The notes under the pieces are model-generated. The model searched no databases. It worked only from the letters and a program-made list of their open reading frames with translations, and was not told the DNA's origin. From Larkinella insperata (GTDB lineage Bacteria > Bacteroidota > Bacteroidia > Cytophagales > Spirosomataceae): a stretch of 64,000 nucleotides of DNA. Position 1 is the first letter of the stretch; every line of letters starts with the position of its first letter. The position numbers and the translations under genes are program-made. Positions 50,236 to 58,208 of the stretch are shown piece after piece. Location: positions 3,057,001 to 3,121,000 of the forward strand of contig NZ_CP110973.1 of NCBI RefSeq assembly GCF_026248825.1, given 5' to 3'.

Positions 50236-50985
50236 TTACTTATTGCCTCCTTCGTCCAGCGTTTTTAAGCCTACGGCAATATCGCCAAACAGAACGGTCA
50301 GTTTGTCCCGAATTTCGTCGTCGGGCATGGTGGGGTTTCGTTCCAGCTTTTTCAGTTCAGCGGCCAGTCCCAGCATGGCAAGCGAATTGAGCGAGGAGCG
50401 AAACCGGTGAGCCACCCGGTCGAACTCAACCCGGTCTTTCTGCTCGAGTGCACCAAAGAGTGCCTTCCGGTTATTGGGAAGGTCGTTTTTAAAGTAACTG
50501 ATCAGCTCATTCAATAACTCGCTGCTGCCTCCCGTCATTTCTTCCAGATAAGGCCGATCAATTACGGGCAGCTTTTGTTCTTTCTCCGGAAGATACCGCT
50601 CCAAGACGGCTTCGAGCTGCCTTTTCTGAACGGGCTTCGACAGAAAATCATTCATGCCCGCGGCCTGGCAACGGGGGCGGGCGTCAAACTCGGGGTTTGA
50701 AGTAACCGCTACAATCGGAACCGAAAGTTGTAGTTGCTCCCGAATCACCCTGGTAGCCATCAGACCGTCCATCACCGGCATCTGAATATCCATCAGTATT
50801 AGATCGACGGTTTCGCTCTTTAGGAAATTAACCGCTTCCAACCCATTGTTGACCACCACATTAGAAATACCATACTTGCGAAGCAAGGTCGACAGAAAGG
50901 CCTGGTTGATCAGGTTATCTTCAACAATCAGAACCCGACCAGCCAAGTCAGCTCTTGGGGGTTGTTGTGAAATTGGAAAACTCAT
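50236..50985 (-). CDS. response regulator with REC and Hpt domains
   Basis: 249 residues. REC domain (about 15-135): acidic pair in 'VLIVEDNLINQ', phospho-acceptor Asp in 'LILMDIQMPVMDG', Thr/Ser in 'VAVTSNPE' and Lys in 'FLSKPVQ'. C-terminal Hpt domain (about 145-245) with the histidine in 'RVAHRFRSSLNSLAM'. Such proteins pass phosphate between a hybrid kinase and another regulator. It is divergent from the hybrid kinase operon 0.3 kb away and could be its phosphotransfer partner; this is inference. Confidence 0.9.
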   Translation of the reverse strand: MSFPISQQPPRADLAGRVLIVEDNLINQAFLSTLLRKYGISNVVVNNGLEAVNFLKSETVDLILMDIQMPVMDGLMATRVIREQLQLSVPIVAVTSNPEFDARPRCQAAGMNDFLSKPVQKRQLEAVLERYLPEKEQKLPVIDRPYLEEMTGGSSELLNELISYFKNDLPNNRKALFGALEQKDRVEFDRVAHRFRSSLNSLAMLGLAAELKKLERNPTMPDDEIRDKLTVLFGDIAVGLKTLDEGGNK

Positions 50986-51298
50986 GATGATTTACTGGCA
51001 AAGGGCTTTTCGTAATTTTAAGGCAACAGTACAACTTTTTGAAGGAATTATTGTCTGATAATTCGAATTGCTTAGTACTTTTAGAGAAATTTTTTAAAGA
51101 TAGTATTATACAAATACAGTAACAAGGAGCGGTACGGTTTTTGCCCTTTCTATTATAATTATGGCCGTTTCACGACACTAGTGACCACTTCGGTTGCGAT
51201 TAGGGAACTGGAATTGTCTGAGTCAAGTTGCGAGTTACTTTAGAGGGCCACTTCGCGTAAAATTTCAATTTGTTGCTACCGTCTCCGGCTTTAGGCGT
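50986..51298. other. 313-base divergent intergenic region upstream of the signalling operon
   Basis: AT-rich, no gene seen. An open frame runs from 51194 into the hybrid kinase, but its 35 extra codons precede a clean membrane helix start. TACTTTAG at about 51236 is a weak -7-like element for the operon. No palindrome or hairpin stands out. Confidence 0.4.
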
Positions 51299-54200
51299 AT
51301 GAAAATTTCATCAACCAGGTGGTTGTCCATCGGATCAGTCATTGCACTGCTGATCTTTGTTAGCATCGGCATTATTGCGTTTCGAACCATTCGGAATCAG
51401 TTAGAAGAAGCGCGGTGGGTGGAGCACAGTTATATGGTTTTAAACCAGATTGGGCATACCCGGCAGTTGCTCATCGATATGGAAACGGGTCGGCGGGGCT
51501 TCCGGAGCACCAACGAGCCGCGGTTTTTGAAGCCTTACAATGAGGCTATCCATAAAGTAATGCCAGCGGCCAGTCATATTAAAGATCTGGTAACGGACAA
51601 TCAGAGCCAGCGTGAGCGGGCTGTGGAGATTGAACGAGGGGTGCTGGAAATGTTGCAGTACTGGAAAAGCCTGGGCAACGACGCCAGCCAGTACAGCAAG
51701 GTCGACATTGTTCGCATCACGGACGGGGAGAAGACCCGCATGGATAACTTGCGGCAGCAACTGGCAACCATGACTCGTGTGGAAGAATCCTTACTGGCCA
51801 ACCGGGAAAGGGAAAGCAACCGGGCGGTGATGTTGGCGATCAATGTGTTTAGCCTGGGTGCCGTTTTCCTGCTGGGTCTGGGCGCCCTACTTTATTACCT
51901 GTTTTCTTCGGAGATCAAGAAACGCCAGAATGCGGAGGGCAACCTGCAGCAGAATCTGGATGAGGTCGAACAGTTGAATCAGATTAGTACGGAAAAAAAC
52001 TGGATGCTGACCGGTGTATCGCTGATGAACGACGCCATCCAGGTGGTGGGCGAGTCGGACTCGCTGGCGCAGGAGGTTTTGCAAACAATTACCCGCTACC
52101 TGGAGGTTCCGGCGGGCGCTTTTTACTGCTACGACGAAGATCGGCAACTGCTGGAACTGAATGCCGCCGTGGCCCTGCCGACCCAGATTTCCCGCGCCTA
52201 CAGTTTGCACGAAGGTTTGGTGGGGCAGGCGGCTACGAGCCATGAGATGATTGTGATCAATCACGTTCCGGCGGGGTATTGGTCGATTCAGTCGGGAAGT
52301 GGACAGGCGCTTGCGGGACAAATCATTTGTGTGCCTCTCTGGTACAAAAAAGAGTTGAAGGGCGTGATGGAACTGGCAACTTTCCAGCCACTGGGCATGG
52401 CGCAACTGGATCTGCTGAAAACCGTTGGCAACAACATTGCCATTGCCCTGAATGCCGCCGAAGCCCGGAAACGAGTGATGCGTTTGCTGGAACAGGTTCA
52501 GGAACAGAAAGGAGCGCTGGAGCATCAGCAGGAAGAACTCCGGCAGTCGAACGAGGAACTGACGCGTCAGGCCGAGATCCTGCAGGCGTCGGAGGAGGAA
52601 TTGCGGGTTCAGGAAGAAGAACTCCGGCAAATCAACGCCGAACTGGAAGAAAAAAACGAAGCCGTGGAGGTGGGTCGTCAGGCCCTGTCGCAGAAAGCCC
52701 GCGAGCTCGAAAACACCAGCCAGTATAAATCAGAGTTCCTGGCGAATATGTCGCACGAGTTACGGACGCCGTTGAACAGCGTACTGATTCTGGCCAAAAT
52801 GCTGTCCGAAAACAAAGCCAGTAACCTGACCGACAAACAGATTGAGTACGCCAATGTCATTCACAAATCCGGGTCGGACCTGCTCAACCTGATCAACGAC
52901 ATCCTGGATTTGTCTAAAATTGAAGCGGGCAAAATCGACATGGTGGCCGAAAATACGTTGGTCAGTAACATGGTCTACGACCAGGAGCAATTGTTCAGCG
53001 TGGTGGCCGAGCAGAAAGAGGTGAAACTGGTAACGGAAGTCGACGAGTCGGTTCCGCAAACCCTGTTCATCGCCCGGACGCGACTCGAACAGGTGATCAA
53101 AAACCTGCTGTCCAACGCCTTTAAGTTTACGCCCATGGGCGGTACCATCACGCTTTCTTTCCGAACGCAGGCGCCCATGAACGGCTTTACCAACGAACCG
53201 CTGATCCGCGCCAACCGCCTGCTGGTTATTTCCGTAACCGATACGGGCATTGGTATTCCGGCCGATAAACAGCAGTTGATCTTCGAAGCCTTCCAGCAGG
53301 CCGACGGTTCAACCAGCCGGAAATACGGCGGTACGGGGTTGGGTCTTTCCATCAGCAAAGAACTGGTCAAACGGCTGGGGGGCGAAATGCGCCTGCAGAG
53401 CGAAGAAGGAAAGGGCAGCACCTTTACGGTTTACCTGCCGCTGGTTGAGGCCCCAACGAACCCGGCACCGAAAAAACAGCCCACGCCGGAACCCAAGAAG
53501 GAGCCCGCGATGGCAAAGGACGCAGTGGCGCATTTGCAAAAGAATATTGTCGAGCAAAACGATCTGAAAGATGACCGTAACTCACTGCAGAAAGGCGATA
53601 AGGTGATGCTGATTGTGGAAGATGATCCGGTATTTGCCGCTGTCGTTCAGGATTTTGCCCGCGGGAAAGGTTACAAAACCGTGGTGGCATTGCAAGGTGA
53701 CGAGGGCATCCATTACGCTCGGAAGTACAAACCGTCGGCCATTATTCTGGACATGCAGTTGCCGGTTGTCGACGGCTGGAGCGTGCTGAACTGGCTTAAA
53801 AACGACGAAAACCTGAAACACATTCCGGTACACGTGATGTCGGCGGCCGACGAACCGAAATCCGGTATTGGCAGTGCGCTGGCTTACCTGCGCAAGCCCA
53901 TCGAGAAGCAGGATCTGGAAAAGGCGTTCGGACGAATCAGTGACCATTTGCAGGCTCAGGTCAAGCAGGTGCTGGTGTTGTCGGGCGACTACCTGAACGA
54001 CGATTCCCTGGAGCAAATTATTGGTCAGCGTCAGTTCGAACTCGAATGCGAGTACGTCCGTACAAACGAAGAAGCGCTCAGGAAGCTGCAGGAGCGCACT
54101 TTCGACTGCCTGATTGTGGACATGGGGGGCGATCTGGAAAAAGGGCTCGAACAATTGAAACAGTTGCGGGAAGCCATGCCGTCGCAACCGCTGCCGGTTA

Positions 54201-54772
54201 TTATTTACATGGACAAGGATCTGAACCCGGCCGATGAGTGGAAGCTCAAAAAACTTTCGGACGTGGTCATCCGGGAGTCGTCGCAGTCGATAGACCGCCT
54301 GATGGACGAACTAGAACTGTTTTTGTACAAGGTTCAGGAGGTAGAAACCAAGGATTTGCCCCAGCCGCTGACGCAGATCAACGACCAGAGTTTGCAGGGC
54401 AAAAAAGTGCTGCTGGTCGACGACGACATGCGGAATGTATTTGCGCTCAGTACCTTACTGGAAGATCAGCAAATGGAAGTCTTGACGGCAGTTGACGGGC
54501 GGGAAGCCCTGGAGACTTTGCAGGCCAACCCGGATGTCGATGTGGTGTTGATGGATATCATGATGCCGGAAATGGACGGTTACGAAGCCACCCGGCGGAT
54601 TCGGACGGATTTGAAAAAAACGCATCTGCCGGTGATTGCCCTGACGGCAAAGGCCATGCCCGGCGATCGTGAAAAAGCCATTGAAGCGGGCGCGTCGGAT
54701 TACATTACCAAACCGGTCGATAGTGGACGTTTATTTTCTTTGATGCGAGTATGGTTATCCGTGAAAGCATGA
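51299..54772 (+). CDS. CHASE3-GAF hybrid histidine kinase with three receiver-type domains
   Basis: 1157 residues from the ATG at 51299, which begins just before the first membrane helix ('WLSIGSVIALLIFVSIGIIA'). Order: CHASE3-type sensor (about 30-180, 'LIDMETGRRGFRSTNEPRFL'), second helix (~185-208), GAF (~250-385), a Glu/Gln-rich coiled coil (~395-475), HisKA with the phospho-His in 'FLANMSHELRTPLN' (~484), HATPase_c, REC1 (~767-877, 'IILDMQLPVVDGW'), a degenerate REC2 (~887-990) and REC3 (~1034-1154, 'VVLMDIMMPEMDGYE'). REC2 lacks the N-terminal acidic pair ('LVLSGDY'). Its stop overlaps the cheR start. Confidence 0.94.
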   Translation: MKISSTRWLSIGSVIALLIFVSIGIIAFRTIRNQLEEARWVEHSYMVLNQIGHTRQLLIDMETGRRGFRSTNEPRFLKPYNEAIHKVMPAASHIKDLVTDNQSQRERAVEIERGVLEMLQYWKSLGNDASQYSKVDIVRITDGEKTRMDNLRQQLATMTRVEESLLANRERESNRAVMLAINVFSLGAVFLLGLGALLYYLFSSEIKKRQNAEGNLQQNLDEVEQLNQISTEKNWMLTGVSLMNDAIQVVGESDSLAQEVLQTITRYLEVPAGAFYCYDEDRQLLELNAAVALPTQISRAYSLHEGLVGQAATSHEMIVINHVPAGYWSIQSGSGQALAGQIICVPLWYKKELKGVMELATFQPLGMAQLDLLKTVGNNIAIALNAAEARKRVMRLLEQVQEQKGALEHQQEELRQSNEELTRQAEILQASEEELRVQEEELRQINAELEEKNEAVEVGRQALSQKARELENTSQYKSEFLANMSHELRTPLNSVLILAKMLSENKASNLTDKQIEYANVIHKSGSDLLNLINDILDLSKIEAGKIDMVAENTLVSNMVYDQEQLFSVVAEQKEVKLVTEVDESVPQTLFIARTRLEQVIKNLLSNAFKFTPMGGTITLSFRTQAPMNGFTNEPLIRANRLLVISVTDTGIGIPADKQQLIFEAFQQADGSTSRKYGGTGLGLSISKELVKRLGGEMRLQSEEGKGSTFTVYLPLVEAPTNPAPKKQPTPEPKKEPAMAKDAVAHLQKNIVEQNDLKDDRNSLQKGDKVMLIVEDDPVFAAVVQDFARGKGYKTVVALQGDEGIHYARKYKPSAIILDMQLPVVDGWSVLNWLKNDENLKHIPVHVMSAADEPKSGIGSALAYLRKPIEKQDLEKAFGRISDHLQAQVKQVLVLSGDYLNDDSLEQIIGQRQFELECEYVRTNEEALRKLQERTFDCLIVDMGGDLEKGLEQLKQLREAMPSQPLPVIIYMDKDLNPADEWKLKKLSDVVIRESSQSIDRLMDELELFLYKVQEVETKDLPQPLTQINDQSLQGKKVLLVDDDMRNVFALSTLLEDQQMEVLTAVDGREALETLQANPDVDVVLMDIMMPEMDGYEATRRIRTDLKKTHLPVIALTAKAMPGDREKAIEAGASDYITKPVDSGRLFSLMRVWLSVKA

Positions 54773-55596
54773 CGGGGAAGAATCCCATTTCAGCGGAGGA
54801 ACTCGAGGAGATTGTCTTCTTGATTCGGCGGCAGTACGGCTACGATTTCGGCGATTACGCCCGGGCTTCGCTGCACCGGCGGGTGATTCGGTGTATGCAG
54901 AAGGCAGGATGTCTGACGGCCTATGAGCTTAAGTACCAACTGACGAACGACCACCGGTTTTTTGCGTGGTTCATTGAATCGCTGACGGTGAACGTCACGG
55001 AGATGTTCCGTGATCCGGCTTTTTACAAAGAATTGCGCCATAACGTGTTGCCCAAACTGGCGTCGTATCCGGCCATTAAGATCTGGCACGCGGGCTGTTC
55101 GACGGGGGAGGAAGTCTTTTCGATGGCTATTCTGTTGCACGAAGTGGGTTTGCTGAGCCGAACCCGGCTGTACGCTACCGATCTGAATCCGGCAAATCTG
55201 GAGCGGGCCCGGCAGGGAATTGTTCCGTTGCAGTACATGAAAGATTATACGGCCAACTACATTCAGTCGGGTGGAACCAACGATTTTTCGGCGTATTATA
55301 CGGCCCGTTACGAGAATGCGATTATTCATAAGGAATACCGAAAGAACATCGTCTTTGCCGTACACAACCTGGCAACGGATCAGGTTTTTAACGAATTTCA
55401 ACTGGTCTGCTGCCGGAATGTACTGATCTATTTCAACCGGACTTTGCAGAACCGGGCGATCAGTCTGTTCAGCGATAGCCTGACACCGCTCGGGTACCTG
55501 GCGCTCGGTATGAAGGAATCGCTGCTCTTTACGGACGTCCGGCACCAGTTTGAGGTGGTAAACCCCACAGTCCGGATTTACCGCAGCAAACGATGA
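54769..55596 (+). CDS. cheR: CheR-type protein-glutamate methyltransferase
   Basis: 275 residues from the ATG at 54769, overlapping the hybrid kinase stop (ATGA); six residues earlier there is another possible start. N-terminal helical CheR_N domain ('YDFGDYARASLHRRVIRCMQ') and SAM-binding domain with 'IWHAGCSTGEEVFSMAILL', 'LYATDLNPANLERARQGI' and 'VCCRNVLIYFNRTLQ'. It transfers methyl groups to glutamate side chains, normally on chemoreceptors. No chemoreceptor gene is in the window; the immediate partner is the hybrid kinase with a Glu-rich coiled coil. Confidence 0.94.
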   Translation: MTGKNPISAEELEEIVFLIRRQYGYDFGDYARASLHRRVIRCMQKAGCLTAYELKYQLTNDHRFFAWFIESLTVNVTEMFRDPAFYKELRHNVLPKLASYPAIKIWHAGCSTGEEVFSMAILLHEVGLLSRTRLYATDLNPANLERARQGIVPLQYMKDYTANYIQSGGTNDFSAYYTARYENAIIHKEYRKNIVFAVHNLATDQVFNEFQLVCCRNVLIYFNRTLQNRAISLFSDSLTPLGYLALGMKESLLFTDVRHQFEVVNPTVRIYRSKR

Positions 55597-56180
55597 GGAA
55601 AGCGAATCAGATGAATCAAGTCAAGGTGGTGGTGATCGGCGGCTCAGCGGGCAGTATTTCGGTGGTGACGGAATTACTGCGGGCATTGCCCCGGAATTTT
55701 TCGTTCAGTGTCATCATTGTTCTGCACCGCCTGAGAAACGTGTCCAGTAGTCTGGAGATCATTTTGGCGGGCAAGGTGCAGGAAATTACCATTCGGGAAC
55801 CCGACGACAAGGAGGAAATTCGGGAGCAGTCTATTTATTTAGCCCCGCAAAATTACCACCTCTTGGTTGAAGCAGATAAAACGTTCAGCCTGGATTATTC
55901 CGAAGCCGTCCACCATAGCCGTCCGTCCATCGATGTAACCTTTGAAAGCGTTGCACAGGTTTATGCCGGTCAGGCGGTGGGGGTTTTGCTGAGCGGGGCC
56001 AATCCGGACGGAGCCGACGGCTTACAGGCCATTATAAACCAGGGTGGCAGGGCCATTGTGCAGGACCCGACCACCGCCGACTACCCGGCCATGCCGAAGG
56101 CGGCTCTGGATCGGAATCAGGAGGCTGTCGCGCTGACGCCACCGGAAATTGCAGCTTTTTTACGAACTCTTACTCAATAA
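55593..56180 (+). CDS. cheB: CheB-type protein-glutamate methylesterase without receiver domain
   Basis: 195 residues, the catalytic domain only; the start overlaps the cheR stop (ATGA). 'VVVIGGSAGSISVV' carries the Ser nucleophile, 'IVLHRLRNVSS' the His, and 'GVLLSGANPDGADGLQAI' the Asp. It removes methyl groups added by CheR (and may deamidate Gln). Lacking its own REC domain it cannot be switched on by phosphorylation in the usual way; control may come through other operon members. Confidence 0.93.
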   Translation: MRKANQMNQVKVVVIGGSAGSISVVTELLRALPRNFSFSVIIVLHRLRNVSSSLEIILAGKVQEITIREPDDKEEIREQSIYLAPQNYHLLVEADKTFSLDYSEAVHHSRPSIDVTFESVAQVYAGQAVGVLLSGANPDGADGLQAIINQGGRAIVQDPTTADYPAMPKAALDRNQEAVALTPPEIAAFLRTLTQ

Positions 56181-56190
56181 TTGATAGAAA

Positions 56191-57303
56191 ATGGTATCAG
56201 CGAATCACTCCCAGGAGATGACAATTTTGCTCGTCGACGACCGCGAGGAAAACCTGCTTGTCCTGGAAGAAATGCTGGCTAATGATCAGCGCACCTTTAT
56301 AAAAGCCACATCTGGCAACGAAGCGTTGCGTCACGCCCTCAGGAACGACCGCATCGGGCTGGTCATGCTGGATGTGCAAATGCCCGAGATGGACGGCTTT
56401 GAAGTGGCCCGAATTTTGAAGTCGAATCCGAAGACCAAAGACATTTCCATCATTTTCGTAACGGCCATCAACAAAGAAGAACAGTATATTTTGAAGGGCT
56501 TCGGCGAAGGGGCCGTCGACTACCTGCAAAAGCCGCTGGATGTCAACGTGACCAAGGCCAAGGTCAATGTTTTTGAGCAGCTCTATCATTATCAGCAGGA
56601 ACTGAAACAGACTGCCAGCCAGTTGGAGAAAATCAACAAACAGTTGGAAAAGTTTGTCTACATCGTGGCCCACGATCTGAAGTCTCCGCTGGTCGGGATG
56701 ATTGCCGCCCTGTCGTTGCTGGAAATGAAGAACGAAGAGGATGTGGTGCCGCGGGAGGAAATTCAGGAATACGTGGGGCATTCGAAGTCGGCGGCCTTCC
56801 ACTTGTCCGAAATGATTAACTCGTTGCTTGAATTTTCGCGGAAAAACGTGGCCCAACAGACCATTGAAGAAGTGGATGTGCACGAACTGGTTGATCAGAT
56901 CGCGCTGCTGCTTTTCCCGCCCAAGCACATTTCCATCGAGATCAACGGGCGTTTGCCAGTGTTGAAAACCAAAAAGATTAAGCTTCATCAAATTTTTCAG
57001 AACCTGCTCAGCAACGCCATCAAATACAACGATAAAGCCGAAGGTCACATCGAAGTCGGTTGCACGGATCGGGGGCGTTCGGTTGAATTTTACGTCAGAG
57101 ACAATGGGCCGGGCATCCCGGAGGACGAACACGAAACCATTTTTAAGTTATTCCGGACCACCGCCAACGTCTCCCAAACCGACACCAGCACGGGCGTCGG
57201 GTTGTTTATCCTGAAAATGCTGGTTGAAGAGCAGGGCGGAAAAATCTGGGTTGAGTCGGCAATGGGAAAGGGCACTACATTTTATTTCGAATGGATGAAG
57301 TAG
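56191..57303 (+). CDS. REC-histidine kinase (receiver domain fused upstream of HisKA/HATPase)
   Basis: 370 residues, cytosolic. REC (about 9-125): 'ILLVDDREENLLVLEEML', Asp in 'LVMLDVQMPEMDGFE', Thr in 'IFVTAINK', Lys in 'YLQKPLDV'. Then a coiled linker, HisKA with the His in 'IVAHDLKSPLVGMI' (~155) and HATPase_c ('NLLSNAIKYNDKAEG', 'DNGPGIPEDE', 'GVGLFILKMLVE'). A kinase fed by a phosphorylated receiver, it probably takes its input from the upstream hybrid kinase and passes phosphate to the REC protein encoded 7 bp downstream. Confidence 0.93.
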   Translation: MVSANHSQEMTILLVDDREENLLVLEEMLANDQRTFIKATSGNEALRHALRNDRIGLVMLDVQMPEMDGFEVARILKSNPKTKDISIIFVTAINKEEQYILKGFGEGAVDYLQKPLDVNVTKAKVNVFEQLYHYQQELKQTASQLEKINKQLEKFVYIVAHDLKSPLVGMIAALSLLEMKNEEDVVPREEIQEYVGHSKSAAFHLSEMINSLLEFSRKNVAQQTIEEVDVHELVDQIALLLFPPKHISIEINGRLPVLKTKKIKLHQIFQNLLSNAIKYNDKAEGHIEVGCTDRGRSVEFYVRDNGPGIPEDEHETIFKLFRTTANVSQTDTSTGVGLFILKMLVEEQGGKIWVESAMGKGTTFYFEWMK

Positions 57304-57310
57304 CGAGAAC

Positions 57311-57748
57311 ATGGACAAAGAAGAAAACATAACCTTCTACATAGTGGAAGACGATCCGACGGATTTTGAGCACATCAACCGGGCGATTCACGAGATTCAG
57401 CCCGCATTAAAAATCCGGCGGTTCCTGCACGGGGCGGCTTTGCTGGCTCATCTGCAGAACAGCCAGCCCAGCGAATATCCGTCGCTGATCATGCTCGATT
57501 TTTTCATGCCGGTGCTGGACGGTCTGAAAACCCTGCAGCAGTTGAAGGCCAACGAAAATTTCCAGCAGATTCCCGTCGTGATGTGGTCGGGATCGTCGCG
57601 GCCCGAAGACATCAGCCAGGCATACCGGTTGGGAGCACGGGCGTTCCACACCAAGCCGGTTTTGTTTGAAGACTGGCAGGAACAACTCCAAACCACCCTG
57701 CGGTATTGGCTAAGAACCGTCGAACTTCCGCATCTGGCCGAGTGCTGA
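57311..57748 (+). CDS. single-domain response regulator (Rcp1-like)
   Basis: 145 residues, one receiver domain: acidic residues in 'FYIVEDDPTDFEHINRA', phospho-acceptor Asp in 'LIMLDFFMPVLDGL', Ser in 'VMWSGSSRPE' and Lys in 'AFHTKPVLF'. The 'EDDPTDFEHINRAI' opening is of the Rcp1/CheY-like stand-alone type. No output domain, so it acts by protein contact. Last gene of the signalling operon, ended by a strong terminator. Confidence 0.9.
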   Translation: MDKEENITFYIVEDDPTDFEHINRAIHEIQPALKIRRFLHGAALLAHLQNSQPSEYPSLIMLDFFMPVLDGLKTLQQLKANENFQQIPVVMWSGSSRPEDISQAYRLGARAFHTKPVLFEDWQEQLQTTLRYWLRTVELPHLAEC

Positions 57749-57775
57749 CCAGATCGTTCTCCATTCCATAGGCAG

Positions 57776-57805
57776 AAACCGGGTCCGGACAGGACCCGGT
57801 TTTTT
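57776..57805 (+). terminator. Rho-independent terminator of the hybrid kinase-cheRB operon
   Basis: AAACCGGGTCC (57776-57786), loop of 5, GGACCCGGTTT (57792-57802) followed by more T: 11-bp stem and T-tract. Confidence 0.88.
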
Positions 57806-58004
57806 GTTTGGTTTCCACCACTTTAGATTTGCTTACAGGCCCGTTTTTTGAATTTTAATGAAAAAGCAGCGTAGCGTATTAGCGAAACAATTACTTCCTG
57901 ATTAAATCGGGCCGCACAATTCTGTACCAGTCAGCCGGAATTCTGTAACGGTCGGATGTGTTCTATGGATGATATTTGCACAATTCAATGACACAACCGA
58001 AATC

Positions 58005-58208
58005 ATGGAAAAGTTAACCTTCAAAACCAATATCAAGTGCGGTGGCTGCGTGGCTACCGTAACGCCGTTTCTGAACAAAGCCGTTGGGGAAAACAACTGG
58101 CAGGTAGATACCCAAAACCCGGACAAGCTGCTGACCGTCGATGGCGCAACGGCTGATCAGGTGAAAGAAGCCCTGAAAGACGCCGGGTATAAAGCGGAAC
58201 TCGTATGA
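58005..58208 (+). CDS. CopZ-like heavy-metal chaperone
   Basis: 67 residues from the ATG at 58005 (the frame upstream carries no HMA sequence). One HMA domain with the copper-binding 'NIKCGGCVATV' (CxxC at residues 12 and 15) and 'VKEALKDAGYKAELV' at the C-terminus. It likely carries Cu(I) to the transporter encoded next; its TGA overlaps the copA ATG (ATGA at 58205-58208), so the two are made together. Confidence 0.88.
   Translation: MEKLTFKTNIKCGGCVATVTPFLNKAVGENNWQVDTQNPDKLLTVDGATADQVKEALKDAGYKAELV

Noticed and set aside
51194..51298. Longer N-terminus for the hybrid kinase
   Set aside because: The extra 35 residues have no membrane or domain character, while the ATG at 51299 sits just before the first membrane helix.
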